DNA of 64,000 nucleotides from G963663365 sp963663365. GTDB taxonomy: Bacteria; Hinthialibacterota; Hinthialibacteria; Hinthialibacterales; G963663365. The stretch covers positions 62,001-126,000 of the forward strand of contig CAXXIH010000006.1 of NCBI GenBank assembly GCA_963663365.2. Reading direction: 5' to 3'. The notes under the pieces were generated by a model. That model had not been told where the DNA came from. It worked only from the letters and a program-made list of their open reading frames with translations, and did no database searches. A program made the translations under genes and the position numbers. Shown here one piece after another: positions 25,257 to 35,120 of the stretch (positions within the stretch are counted from its first letter, which is position 1; each line of letters starts with the position of its first letter).

Positions 25257-26393
25257 ATGAAGCGGCGCACCTTCGTACAGACTTCCGGACTGGCTGTTTC
25301 GGCTACGGCTTTTGGAATTCAGACTTCGGGAACGCAAGCGATTGCCTCGGCAACAGGAGGAAGCACCGTGAAACGTGTGCTCGACAGCGAACAATATACA
25401 GATTTTCGGATTGCAAAGACTCAGCCCGCTATGAGTTTTCAAGCGGAGAATCAACAGGAAGCATTGCGCTGGCAGAAGCGAATGCGCAGACGATTGATTG
25501 ATCTTTTGGGTGGTTTTCCGGAAAAGTGCGCTTTGCAGCCCGAGATTGTGGAGCGAAAAGAATTTGATCGCTATACGCGGGAAAAGGTCTATTTTCAGAG
25601 CCGTGAGGGACTAACAGTCAAGGCGTATTTCTTGATGCCCAAAGGATTCAAAACACCTGGCCCGTGTATGGTGTGCTTGCCCGGCCATGGAAGAGGTGTG
25701 GACGATATTGTCGGTATTAAAGAAGACGGCACCATGCGTGAGACGTACGGCGAGTATCAGAACGATTTTGCGCTGCAATGTCTCGACCATGGTTTTGCGG
25801 CCCTAGCCGTTGAGCAGTTTGCATTTGGTGACCGCCGCAGTGAACGCGCCCGGAAAGAAGGAGCGGGGGCAAGTTCTTGCAATCCCACTTCCGGAATTGC
25901 GCTGATGTTGGGTGAAACCATGGTGGGATGGCGGGTATGGGATCTTATCCGGGCGGTTGACTATCTTGAAACGCGTAGCGAAGTCGATCCTAAACGTATC
26001 GGAGCCATGGGGATTTCCGGCGGTGGAACTACGACGTTCTGGGGTGCGTGTGCCGAGCCACGGCTAAAAACTGCGTTTGTATCCGGCTATTTTTGTACGT
26101 TTGACCGTTGCATCATGAAAGTACCGCACTGTGTTGATAATTACATTCCGGGAATCTACAAAGTTGCTGACATGCCGGAGTTTTCGGCCCTGATCGCGCC
26201 ACGGCCGCTCTTTGTCGAGTCCGGAACGCAGGACAATATCTTTCTGTTGGATGGTGTGGATCGGGCGGTCAGCCGTGCCAAAGAAATTTACAGAGTTTTC
26301 GATGCCGAAGACCGGGTCGGTTGTGAGCATTTTGAAGCCGGACACTCATTCCATGGCAAGGGTGGATTTGAATTTCTTACCCGTTGGCTTTGA
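25257..26393 (+). CDS. Exported alpha/beta hydrolase (Abhydrolase_7/acetyl-xylan-esterase-like)
   Basis: A 378-residue hydrolase. The preferred start gives MKRRTF and a hydrophobic Ala-rich stretch, a twin-arginine-like signal. The fold is that of dienelactone-hydrolase/acetylxylan-esterase-like proteins: CLPGHGRG oxyanion region, nucleophile S254 in GISGGG, acid D326 (GTQDN) and H363 (AGHSFHG). It probably acts on an ester, perhaps on carbohydrate, outside the inner membrane. It is convergent with the cyclase-family gene, 19 bp apart. Confidence 0.8.
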   Translation: MKRRTFVQTSGLAVSATAFGIQTSGTQAIASATGGSTVKRVLDSEQYTDFRIAKTQPAMSFQAENQQEALRWQKRMRRRLIDLLGGFPEKCALQPEIVERKEFDRYTREKVYFQSREGLTVKAYFLMPKGFKTPGPCMVCLPGHGRGVDDIVGIKEDGTMRETYGEYQNDFALQCLDHGFAALAVEQFAFGDRRSERARKEGAGASSCNPTSGIALMLGETMVGWRVWDLIRAVDYLETRSEVDPKRIGAMGISGGGTTTFWGACAEPRLKTAFVSGYFCTFDRCIMKVPHCVDNYIPGIYKVADMPEFSALIAPRPLFVESGTQDNIFLLDGVDRAVSRAKEIYRVFDAEDRVGCEHFEAGHSFHGKGGFEFLTRWL

Positions 26394-26412
26394 GCGTTCG
26401 GTTGGGATCGCC

Positions 26413-27057
26413 TTAACGTTCCACGATGGCAAAAAGGCGGCAGGGCGCGGCTTCCAAACCTTGTATTTTTAGCGGTGCGGCGAACAAATAAAAATCGTCG
26501 CGATCTAAATCCTGTGTATTTTCAGGGAGTTCTCCGATAGGAATATCTTTTGACAAAAACGCCTCGTGGAAGTGTTTACCAGCCTCAGGCCCTTTTCCAA
26601 ATTCAATATTCTTGTCAAAAAAGAACAATTTTATTCCTAAATCCGCAAAATAATCCACACAATCCAAGTCAAAATAGAGCGGGTTTTTATTTTCATCGCG
26701 GCGCACGAATAGGATTTCAAATTTCCCGCGTTTGCTTTCCAACTGTTTGCGGCAGGTTTCAACTGTGACGCGCTCTTCACCTTCGTTTAATTGTCCGCGC
26801 AGCATGGCCGCAGGGCCCATAAACTTATCCAACGTATAATCGGTAACGGACTTGCCTACCTCGTAATAATGCCATGGAAATTCGATGTGTGTCCCCACGT
26901 GAGTATGCGTATTTACGATGTTGTGCATGATGGTGTTATCGGCCAGACGTCCTTGTTCTATCACAAAGGGCCGTCCTTCCGGCTCCGGGTGATTGGGGAT
27001 CACATTGGTGGACAGATCGACAATCTTAAAACGCGAAAAATCGATGTTAAAAATCAT
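26413..27057 (-). CDS. Cyclase-family metal-dependent hydrolase (kynurenine-formamidase-like)
   Basis: A 214-residue cytoplasmic protein. The zinc/manganese signature of the family (HxGTHxDxPxH) is present as HVGTHIEFPWH, residues 53-63, with Glu in place of the usual Asp. The start at 27057 follows GGAG and matches the family N-terminus; the frame is open another 50 codons upstream without support. The family includes kynurenine formamidases and isatin hydrolases; no tryptophan-degradation genes are nearby, so substrate is open. Confidence 0.8.
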   Translation of the reverse strand: MIFNIDFSRFKIVDLSTNVIPNHPEPEGRPFVIEQGRLADNTIMHNIVNTHTHVGTHIEFPWHYYEVGKSVTDYTLDKFMGPAAMLRGQLNEGEERVTVETCRKQLESKRGKFEILFVRRDENKNPLYFDLDCVDYFADLGIKLFFFDKNIEFGKGPEAGKHFHEAFLSKDIPIGELPENTQDLDRDDFYLFAAPLKIQGLEAAPCRLFAIVER

Positions 27058-27528
27058 TTGTGTTTGTTCTCCGTTTGTAGCAGCATAGTAGCCTGATTGT
27101 CGGTGTCCGGCTCCGGGGGTGTTAGGTTTTTTTCGAGCCGACTTTTTTAATATGCATGAATACGCTGTTGCTTTCTCGCAGAAGACATGCAACAAAGAGA
27201 GCAGCACGTACGGTTTGACGTCAGTTTGAACTGGTGCTATCTCATTGATAGATTGTCAACTTCGTCAACATTTCGGACTCGGTGGACAGACCTGACAAGG
27301 ATTGTTGTGTCCTACAGGGAGTCTGTCCGGCTTGGAAATGTTGTAACTACCTGAATTGAAAGTATTTAGAATATCCTAAACAACAGGGTTGCGAGATGGT
27401 CCGATGCTTGTTGTTATAGCAGCCGACGGGAAGCGACTGCAAACGGCTACGTTCTATTTCGTACTACTGTTGCGACTCAAAGACGTCTTCTTGCACGTCT
27501 CCCGAGATAACTGGACGGAGGTTCCCTG
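27058..27528. other. Intergenic region upstream of nifJ
   Basis: No gene seen. It must hold divergent promoters. One notable structure is an 8-bp inverted repeat, GGACAGAC (27284-27291) and GTCTGTCC (27321-27328), with a 29-base gap. A GTCAAC direct repeat lies just before it. No recognised regulator site could be assigned. Confidence 0.5.
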
Positions 27529-30500
27529 ATGGCTGGACGCATTGTGAACCTTGATGGCAACCAGGCCGCATCGCATGTGGCCTATCGTGTCAGCGAGGTG
27601 ATTGCGATTTACCCGATTACGCCCTCATCCAACATGGGTGAATGGGCGGATGAATGGGCGGCAAAAGATATACCCAATATTTGGGGTACGGTGCCGGATG
27701 TAAGCGAAATGCAGAGCGAGGGCGGCGCTTCGGGCGCGGTCCACGGCGCCCTTCAAAGCGGCGCGCTGTGTACGACGTTTACGGCGTCACAAGGTTTGCT
27801 GCTAATGATTCCGAACATGTTTAAGATCGCCGGAGAATTGACTTCGACGGTCTTTCACGTTTCGGCACGTACGGTTGCAAGTCATGCGCTTTCGATCTTC
27901 GGTGATCATAGCGACATCATGGCTGCGCGCTCGACCGGGTTCGGTTTGATTTCGTCGAACTCGATTCAAGAAGTTATGGATATGGCGTGTATTGCCCATG
28001 CGGCCACGCTTGAAGCGCGAGTTCCGTTCGTTCACTTCTTCGATGGTTTCCGGTCTTCGCATGAAGTGCAGAAGATTGAAGAACTGTCGGATGAACATAT
28101 CCGCGCGATGATCGACGACGATTTGGTACGCGCCCACCGGGCACGCGCTCTTTCGCCGGATCATCCCTTCATTCGCGGAACGGCTCAAAACCCGGATGTC
28201 TTTTTCCAGGGCCGTGAAACGATCAATCCTTTCTATGATAAATGTCCTGAAATTGTTCAGAAGGCGATGGATAAGTTCGCGGAAGTTGTTGGCCGCCGGT
28301 ACAACTTGTTTGACTATGTCGGCGATCCTGAAGCGGAACGAGTCATCGTGCTTATGGGTTCCGGCGCGGAAGCCGCTCATGAGACTACCGACTATTTAGT
28401 TGCGAAGGGCGAAAAAGTCGGCGTTCTTAAAGTACGTCTGTACCGTCCTTTCTCCGTGAAACATTTCTTAGCTGCTCTTCCTTCAACCGTAAAAAGCATC
28501 GCGGTTTTGGATCGCACCAAAGAGCCCGGCGCATCCGGCGAACCGATGTATCAGGATGTCCTGACGGCTTTCAGCGAAGATTTGGCATCCGGCAACGGAC
28601 AATTCAAGACGATGCCGCGCATCATCGGCGGCCGTTACGGACTGTCATCCAAAGAGTTCACACCGGCGATGGTCAAGGCCGTCTTCGACGAGTTGGTCAA
28701 AGACGCTCCGAAAAACCACTTCACCGTGGGCATTAACGATGACGTCGGGCATACATCACTCGATTACGATCCTTCGTTCAGCACCGAAAGCGACAAAGTT
28801 GCGCGCTGCATGTTCTACGGTTTGGGTTCGGACGGCACGGTCGGTGCAAACAAAAACTCCATCAAAATCATTGGTGAAGGCACCGACAATTACGCGCAAG
28901 GTTATTTTGTGTATGACTCCAAAAAGGCCGGTTCGGTCACGGTTTCACACTTGCGCTTCGGTCCCGATGTAATCCGCTCAACTTACTTGGTCAATCAGGC
29001 GAACTTCATCGGTTGCCACCAGTTCGTATTCCTTGAGAAATACGACATGCTGCAAAATGCGGTTGAGGGTGCAACGTTCCTTCTCAACAGCACATTTGGT
29101 CCCGAAGAAATCTGGGATAATATTCCCCGCAAAGTCCAAGAACAGATCATCGAAAAGAAACTGAAGTTCTACGTGATCGATGCTTATGACGTCGCCAAAA
29201 AGACCAACATGGGCGCACGCATCAACACGATCATGCAGACATGTTTCTTTGCGATCTCCGGCATTTTGCCGAGAGAAGAAGCCATCGCCGCCATCAAAGA
29301 CGCCATCAAAAAGACATACGGCAAAAAAGGCGATGAAATCGTGAAGATGAACTACGCCGCTGTGGATGGCACATTGGCGAATCTGTTTGAAGTTAAGGTT
29401 CCGGATAAAGCAACCAGCAAAATTGAAATGCCACCGGTTGTTGCTCCGGAAGCTCCGCAGTTTGTGCAAGAAGTCACAGCGGAAATTATGGCCGGACGCG
29501 GCGATGACATCCCGGTCAGCAAGTTCCCGGTGGATGGCACCTATCCTTCGGCGACCACGAAATGGGAAAAGCGAAATATCGCGCTTGAAATCCCCGCGTG
29601 GGATCCTGAAGTCTGTATCCAGTGTGCAAAATGCTCATTGGTTTGCCCGCACGCTGCGATTCGTTTCAACATCTATCCGGAAGAGGCGCTTAAGGGCGCA
29701 CCGGAAACCTTTAAATCGGCCGATGCCCGCGGCAAAGAATTCGCCGGCATGAAGTGCACCATTCAGGTTGCTCCTGAAGATTGCACCGGTTGCGGCGCTT
29801 GTGTCCATGTCTGCCCGGCTAAAAACAAGAAAGAGCCGAAACTGAAAGCCATCAACATGGCCACTCAGGCAGACCTGCGAATTCCCGAGCGCGAGAATTT
29901 CGAGTTCTTCCAGAAACTGCCGCTTATGGACCGTACCAAAATCAAGATCGATTCGGTCAAAGGCTCGCAGTTGCTCGAACCGCTGTTTGAGTTCTCCGGT
30001 GCTTGCGCAGGTTGCGGCGAGACGCCTTATGTGTTGTTGCTGAGCCAGCTCTTTGGCGACCGCGCGATTATCAGCAACGCCACCGGTTGTTCCTCAATTT
30101 ACGGCGGCAACCTGCCGACGACACCTTGGGCGATCAACAAAGACGGACGTGGTCCGGCGTGGTCGAACTCTTTGTTTGAAGATAACGCGGAATTCGGTTT
30201 TGGATTCCGTCTGACCATCGACAAGATGAAAGAGTACGCCTGCGAGCTCTGCAAGAAACTTGCCGGCAAACTGGGTGACGATCTGGTCGATGGCCTTGTT
30301 GGCGCGGTTCAGAAAACTGAAGCCGATATTCAGGCGCAACGTGATCGTGTCGCTGCATTGAAAGATAAGTTGCAGAATGACGATTCCGCGGATGCCAAAA
30401 ACCTGCTTGCCATTGCCGATTACCTAGTCAAAAAGAGTGTCTGGGCGCTCGGCGGTGATGGTTGGGCGTATGACATCGGCTACGGCGGTTTGGATCACGT

Positions 30501-31092
30501 CTTGGCGCAAGGCCGCGACATCAATGTTTTGGTTCTGGATACGGAAGTCTATTCCAATACCGGCGGCCAAATGTCTAAAGCGACCCCGCGCGGCGCGGTG
30601 GCAAAGTTCGCCTTTGGCGGCAAGCCTGCTCCGAAAAAAGACATGGGTATGATCGCTATGGCGTACGGTAACATTTATGTGGCTCGTGTCGCCTTTGGTG
30701 CGAATGATGCACATTGCGTACGTGCTTTCCTCGAAGCGGAGGCTTATGAAGGTCCATCGCTGATCTTGGCTTATAGCCACTGCATCGCCCACGGTATCAA
30801 CATGCGCACCGGTATCGATACGCAAAAGGCAGCCGTGGAGAGCGGACACTGGCCTCTCTACACCTACAATCCGGACTTGGCGGCACAGGGCAAGAATCCG
30901 TTGAAACTGTCCTCCAAGACTCCGACGCTGTCGTATCAGGACTTTGCCTATCAGCAAACACGGTTCAAGATGCTCACCAAGAGCAAGCCGGAAGAAGCCA
31001 AACGGCTGATTCAGCTGGGGCAATCAGATACGACTTCGCGCTGGCATCTACTCAGCCAGATGGCTGCTTTAGATTATGGTCCTGCGGACTGA
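27529..31092 (+). CDS. nifJ: Pyruvate:ferredoxin (flavodoxin) oxidoreductase
   Basis: A 1187-residue single-chain PFOR that oxidises pyruvate to acetyl-CoA and CO2 and reduces ferredoxin or flavodoxin in anaerobic metabolism. Domains in order: the N-terminal TPP/pyrimidine domain (YPITPSSNMGEWADEW), the transketolase-like domain, a two-[4Fe-4S] ferredoxin domain with CIQCAKC from residue 696 and CTGCGAC from 752, a further cluster cysteine in CAGCGE from 826, and the TPP-pyrophosphate domain (GGDGWAYDIGYGG, SNTGGQ). GGAGG sits seven bases before the start. The DHOD-like gene follows after 72 bp. Confidence 0.96.
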   Translation: MAGRIVNLDGNQAASHVAYRVSEVIAIYPITPSSNMGEWADEWAAKDIPNIWGTVPDVSEMQSEGGASGAVHGALQSGALCTTFTASQGLLLMIPNMFKIAGELTSTVFHVSARTVASHALSIFGDHSDIMAARSTGFGLISSNSIQEVMDMACIAHAATLEARVPFVHFFDGFRSSHEVQKIEELSDEHIRAMIDDDLVRAHRARALSPDHPFIRGTAQNPDVFFQGRETINPFYDKCPEIVQKAMDKFAEVVGRRYNLFDYVGDPEAERVIVLMGSGAEAAHETTDYLVAKGEKVGVLKVRLYRPFSVKHFLAALPSTVKSIAVLDRTKEPGASGEPMYQDVLTAFSEDLASGNGQFKTMPRIIGGRYGLSSKEFTPAMVKAVFDELVKDAPKNHFTVGINDDVGHTSLDYDPSFSTESDKVARCMFYGLGSDGTVGANKNSIKIIGEGTDNYAQGYFVYDSKKAGSVTVSHLRFGPDVIRSTYLVNQANFIGCHQFVFLEKYDMLQNAVEGATFLLNSTFGPEEIWDNIPRKVQEQIIEKKLKFYVIDAYDVAKKTNMGARINTIMQTCFFAISGILPREEAIAAIKDAIKKTYGKKGDEIVKMNYAAVDGTLANLFEVKVPDKATSKIEMPPVVAPEAPQFVQEVTAEIMAGRGDDIPVSKFPVDGTYPSATTKWEKRNIALEIPAWDPEVCIQCAKCSLVCPHAAIRFNIYPEEALKGAPETFKSADARGKEFAGMKCTIQVAPEDCTGCGACVHVCPAKNKKEPKLKAINMATQADLRIPERENFEFFQKLPLMDRTKIKIDSVKGSQLLEPLFEFSGACAGCGETPYVLLLSQLFGDRAIISNATGCSSIYGGNLPTTPWAINKDGRGPAWSNSLFEDNAEFGFGFRLTIDKMKEYACELCKKLAGKLGDDLVDGLVGAVQKTEADIQAQRDRVAALKDKLQNDDSADAKNLLAIADYLVKKSVWALGGDGWAYDIGYGGLDHVLAQGRDINVLVLDTEVYSNTGGQMSKATPRGAVAKFAFGGKPAPKKDMGMIAMAYGNIYVARVAFGANDAHCVRAFLEAEAYEGPSLILAYSHCIAHGINMRTGIDTQKAAVESGHWPLYTYNPDLAAQGKNPLKLSSKTPTLSYQDFAYQQTRFKMLTKSKPEEAKRLIQLGQSDTTSRWHLLSQMAALDYGPAD

Positions 31093-31164
31093 GGAACGCG
31101 CATACTAAAACTGCGCCTTTGACTGAACCGGTTTGCAGCCGGATCGCAGCGAAAGGATAAAAGA

Positions 31165-32154
31165 ATGGATCTTTCGACAACGTATCTCGGATTAAAACTA
31201 AAGAATCCGCTCGTTCCGTCGGCCTCGCCGCTTTCGCGCAATGTCGACAATATCAAACGTCTCGAAGACGCGGGGGCATCCGCTGTCGTGATGCACTCTC
31301 TCTTTGAGGAACAGATATCCTTTGAAGCGAGCGAATTGGACCACTTCTTGAGCCATGGCACCGAAAGCTACGCAGAAGCACTCTCGTTCTTTCCGGAAGC
31401 CGATGAATATAACGTCGGGCCGGATGAGTACTTGGAGCATATCCGCGCAGCGAAGGAATCCAGCTCCATTCCGATCATCGGCAGTTTGAACGGTGTTTCT
31501 ACCGGCGGTTGGATTGATTATGCCAAGAAGATTGAGGATGCCGGAGCGGATGCTCTGGAGATGAATGTCTACTTCGTTCCCACCGATGCCAAACTGGCCT
31601 CGCCGGATGTCGAGAAACTGTATCTCGATATTTTGGCCGCGGTGAAAAAGAACATCAAAATTCCTGTGGCAATGAAACTCTCACCTTTCTTCAGTTCCGT
31701 TTCGAACTTCTGCAAGCAGTTGGACGAGGCCGGGGCGGACGGATTGGTGCTCTTTAACCGGTTTTATCAACCGGATATCAATCTCGAAAATCTCGAAATC
31801 ACCCCGAATCTAGTGTTCAGCACGCCGTTTGAAATGCGGCTGCCTTTACGCTGGATTGCGATTCTTTACGGCAATATCAAAGCCAGTATGGCGGCAACAA
31901 CGGGTATCTATACCGGTCAAGATGCAATCAAGATGCTGATGGCCGGCGCCGATGTAACCATGTTGTGCTCAGCCTTGCTAACCCACGGTATCGACCGTGT
32001 AGGCATGATCTTGTCGCAGATGCAGCAATGGATGGAAGAAAACGAATATGAATCCGTCGATATGATGAAGGGCAGTATGAGCCAAAAATCCTGCCCCGAA
32101 CCGGCTGCATTTGAACGTGCCAATTATATGAAAGCGCTTCATAGCTTCGAATAA
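31165..32154 (+). CDS. Dihydroorotate-dehydrogenase-like flavoprotein
   Basis: A 329-residue TIM-barrel protein with the DHOD fold: start MDLSTTYLGLKLKNPLVPSA, and the FMN-phosphate region AGADVTMLCSALL. The NxSCPN active-site segment of true class 1 enzymes is not seen; the matching region reads EMNVYFVPTD. It is therefore probably not the pyrimidine-biosynthesis PyrD. Relatives of this kind often sit next to PFOR, as here, with AAGGA before the start and a terminator after the stop, so the pair is likely one operon in redox metabolism. Confidence 0.82.
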   Translation: MDLSTTYLGLKLKNPLVPSASPLSRNVDNIKRLEDAGASAVVMHSLFEEQISFEASELDHFLSHGTESYAEALSFFPEADEYNVGPDEYLEHIRAAKESSSIPIIGSLNGVSTGGWIDYAKKIEDAGADALEMNVYFVPTDAKLASPDVEKLYLDILAAVKKNIKIPVAMKLSPFFSSVSNFCKQLDEAGADGLVLFNRFYQPDINLENLEITPNLVFSTPFEMRLPLRWIAILYGNIKASMAATTGIYTGQDAIKMLMAGADVTMLCSALLTHGIDRVGMILSQMQQWMEENEYESVDMMKGSMSQKSCPEPAAFERANYMKALHSFE

Positions 32155-32208
32155 TTCGTCTGTTTGTGAGACAACCTTTGTTTAGGTTGAATTAAAAGAT
32201 GTTTATCG

Positions 32209-32245
32209 CTCCCCTGAGTGGACCATCCGCTCGGGGGAGTTTTTT
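32209..32245 (+). terminator. Intrinsic terminator of the nifJ operon
   Basis: Ten-bp arms with one mismatch (CTCCCCTGAG 32209-32218, CTCGGGGGAG 32230-32239) followed by six T residues. A weaker AT-rich hairpin, CAACCT/AGGTTG, lies at 32172-32189. Confidence 0.88.
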
Positions 32246-32311
32246 AATTACAGGGAAGTATGAAAATTATTGAAGGCAGAAGATAATTGAAGAATTTTAA
32301 TTAATAAGAGC

Positions 32312-32722
32312 TCAAGACGAGAGCCAAGATTTGATTACCTGAGCCGTATCTTCGGGGTTGGCTTCTACATATCGATTGACATGTTGATGCAGTTTGCGAA
32401 GCCGTTGTTCGTGAGCGGGAAGCGCACCTGCCAGATCTAATCCGGGAATGCCCAATTCCCGGTCGGTCAAAGCTCGTGGTTTTACAATCGGCTCCATGCC
32501 AATTTCATCATTCCAATCTTGTGTGTCTGATGAGGACCGTCCTTTGCCACGTCTTTTCCCGTTTTTGGCACTTCTGCTACCTACAAAGACAGCTTTGGGT
32601 TTGAAATCCAACACTGCATAGGCGTACACCGCCAAAAAGGCGATAAACAGGCCGGCACTGGTGCAAACCAGCCAGGCCGCGCTGGTGGCATGTTCATGAA
32701 ACCAATAGTCCAGTAGATTCAT
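32312..32722 (-). CDS. Small membrane protein with FliF-tail-like C-terminus
   Basis: A 136-residue protein. One hydrophobic helix (about 18-40) is followed by a basic stretch (SRSAKNGKRRGKGR) and a helical C-terminal segment. Its last ~20 residues (VEANPEDTAQVIKSWL) resemble the end of flagellar FliF, which binds FliG. No other flagellar genes are in the window. The resemblance is short and could be coincidental. Confidence 0.55.
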   Translation of the reverse strand: MNLLDYWFHEHATSAAWLVCTSAGLFIAFLAVYAYAVLDFKPKAVFVGSRSAKNGKRRGKGRSSSDTQDWNDEIGMEPIVKPRALTDRELGIPGLDLAGALPAHEQRLRKLHQHVNRYVEANPEDTAQVIKSWLSS

Positions 32723-32786
32723 ATTATGTTCTCATACACTATTTTATTCCGGCTGTGTCCATGTGACAAACCATGGGTTCGAAACA

Positions 32787-35120
32787 ATGCGTAAAAATAT
32801 ATTAACGAACGCTGACCGGCTTTTCCGGAATGTCTTTATTTTGCAGGCCGTGTTGATGTGCGTAGCCGTAATGATTTTTTGTGGCGCCGGTAGCGCGCAG
32901 ACAAGGGACTTGGCCGAAGTAATCCCCGTTTTTGAGTGGGACGATCCGCGTGGAAGTGAACTGTTTAACGATCTTTTCCACCGGCATTTACGTTTTGACG
33001 AACGCAGTGTAGGCCGGGATCACGGGGATCCGATACCCGGCGTCAGCACGGCATTGTTATGGAAAAATTGGGATGCGAAACAATACGTCTGGTTTGCCGC
33101 CGACCAGGATCCTCTGCCCGGCCATCCGTTGAATGTTTTGCGGGGGCATTTATTAAACGGTATTCCGATAGACCGTTTTGGCTATGTCTGGAGCGCCGGG
33201 AGCGGGCCTGAACCGCCGCACACCGGACCGAATGTCTATTTCGGGCAGGGGTGGCCGTTTCCTTCTTATCCGAATTCCGGCGGCAAGAGCTGCGGATGGG
33301 AGTGGAATAAGGATGGCGAAATCGAAGGTTGGATTGTTAAAGGCGGACGCATTACTGGAATAAAGGGAGGATTGCTTACGATTACCGCCGATGGCGGACC
33401 GTTACAGATTATTTCTCCGGAGTTCGAAGCCGATAGTTTTCATGCTCCATTTATACGCACGGATTTGGGCGTGTCATCGCTCGATAAGCGTCCCTATTCC
33501 GGCGATCTGCGTCTTACATGGCGGACAGGAGAGGATTCGGGAGGGATACCAAAACGGTCCGTTTCTATTAGAGAGTTCGCCACGGTCCCCGTTGAGTCAT
33601 TCCGGCATGGTGCGCGAACAAAAATCAACTTACCGATGTACCTGGATAGCGGTTGGAACGGTCAAAACATTGAACAAGTTGCATTGGAGACAATCCTAAA
33701 ACCGAGCGATACGGTTGCACTCAATTATCTTCGGTTGGATTACGACACCCGGCAGCAAGTTAATAATGCGATCCTGATAAACGCATCGATGCGCTATTAC
33801 CTTTGGACAGGGGATATCGACTTTTTGCAGAATGTAGTACCTCGTATGCGCCAAGCCTCGCTTTTTATGCTTTATCATTTGGGATTACGCCGCCGGGGAT
33901 TTATCGACGCAAGTTGGCTTGCCGGACATGATGCGTTGCCCGGACCGGGGCACGGTATCGGTGGGAGTTACTGGGATATTTTGGCTACCGGCCATCACGA
34001 CCTTTATGCGACAACAATGGCCTATGAGGCCTGTTTATCGATGGCACGCCTGGAAGCCATCCTCAGCAGTCAATCCGAACTTGCGGGCCAGCCGGTCTCT
34101 GTGGATGGGCAGCTGGGACCTGGCCGAATTACTTATGCGGAAACCGAATCGACTTGGCGGGAGACTGCGGAACAAGTACGGAAGACGGCGCAGACTGTTT
34201 TCTGGAATGCCGAAAAGCAACGGTTTGCCGCCTGTATCGATGCTGAAGGAAAGCCGGTCGATTACGGATTTGTATTTGTGAATCTGGCGGCCGTGCGAAG
34301 TGGAATCGCAACACAAGAACAGGCTGAAGCGGTTTACGATTGGCTGGATGGCAGACGTACTGTCGATGGCGATACATCGCAAGGTTCGGATATTTACGCT
34401 TGGCGTTTTGCGCCGCGGGCCACAACCAAACGTGATTTGGAGTTTTATGTTTGGGCTTGGCTCCCGAGCGCGCCGAAGTATGAGTTCGGCGATCAAGTGC
34501 AGGATGGCGGAGCAGTGCTTTATCTTAGTTTCGACGATTTAATGAATCGGATTACTTTCCGGGGGCCGGATGATGCCTGCCGCCGTTTGATGGAGATTTT
34601 AGACTGGCATAAAGAGGTGCGAGATTTTGGAGGGAAGGGAGCTGAATTTTACCGGTTGTATTATGCGGATCGTCCCGGAAAACTTCAGGGCGGCGGACCG
34701 CCAGGTGGATTGGGATTGGACCGGGAGTTTGTCGAATCGTTGCTGATGCCAACGGCGTTCTTATATGGATTTATGGGCGTGGATGCATTGGAGGACGGAA
34801 TCTTGGATGTACGTCCGCAACTGCCCAAGACGTGGGACTACGCCACTGTACGCGGCGCTCGATATCACGGTGTTCCTTTCGACCTCACTGTCCGGCACGA
34901 TGGATTCTTATTGCAGGCTCATCAATCGCGTCCTTCAAATGAACTTATTCGTGTCTATTTACAGCGTCCCGAATATGAATTTGCCGTGCAAGCCGGTGAA
35001 TCCGTAATTTCATGGATACCGGCAGACGATGATGCAATTTGTATTCAATTGCCTTTTGAAAGTGTAGACGTTCGGATTGTTAAAAAAGAGACGAGAAATG
35101 CAAGTGGTGGAAGAAACTAG
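32787..35120 (+). CDS. Exported six-hairpin glycosidase-like protein
   Basis: A 777-residue protein with a signal peptide ending near residue 38 (GAGSAQ). The central region is helical with (alpha/alpha)6 barrel features (NNAILINASMRYYLWTG, WLAGHDALPG, GSYWDILATGHHDLYA), and the C-terminal part is a beta-domain, an arrangement seen in GH63/GH78-like and related glycosidases. I cannot name the exact family or sugar. ATG 32787 is preferred over GTG 32763; neither has a clear ribosome-binding site. Its stop codon overlaps the stop of the convergent lipoprotein gene. Confidence 0.7.
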   Translation: MRKNILTNADRLFRNVFILQAVLMCVAVMIFCGAGSAQTRDLAEVIPVFEWDDPRGSELFNDLFHRHLRFDERSVGRDHGDPIPGVSTALLWKNWDAKQYVWFAADQDPLPGHPLNVLRGHLLNGIPIDRFGYVWSAGSGPEPPHTGPNVYFGQGWPFPSYPNSGGKSCGWEWNKDGEIEGWIVKGGRITGIKGGLLTITADGGPLQIISPEFEADSFHAPFIRTDLGVSSLDKRPYSGDLRLTWRTGEDSGGIPKRSVSIREFATVPVESFRHGARTKINLPMYLDSGWNGQNIEQVALETILKPSDTVALNYLRLDYDTRQQVNNAILINASMRYYLWTGDIDFLQNVVPRMRQASLFMLYHLGLRRRGFIDASWLAGHDALPGPGHGIGGSYWDILATGHHDLYATTMAYEACLSMARLEAILSSQSELAGQPVSVDGQLGPGRITYAETESTWRETAEQVRKTAQTVFWNAEKQRFAACIDAEGKPVDYGFVFVNLAAVRSGIATQEQAEAVYDWLDGRRTVDGDTSQGSDIYAWRFAPRATTKRDLEFYVWAWLPSAPKYEFGDQVQDGGAVLYLSFDDLMNRITFRGPDDACRRLMEILDWHKEVRDFGGKGAEFYRLYYADRPGKLQGGGPPGGLGLDREFVESLLMPTAFLYGFMGVDALEDGILDVRPQLPKTWDYATVRGARYHGVPFDLTVRHDGFLLQAHQSRPSNELIRVYLQRPEYEFAVQAGESVISWIPADDDAICIQLPFESVDVRIVKKETRNASGGRN

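Noticed and set aside
31165..32154. Calling the DHOD-like gene pyrD
   Set aside because: The conserved active-site cysteine segment is missing and the context is PFOR, not pyrimidine synthesis.
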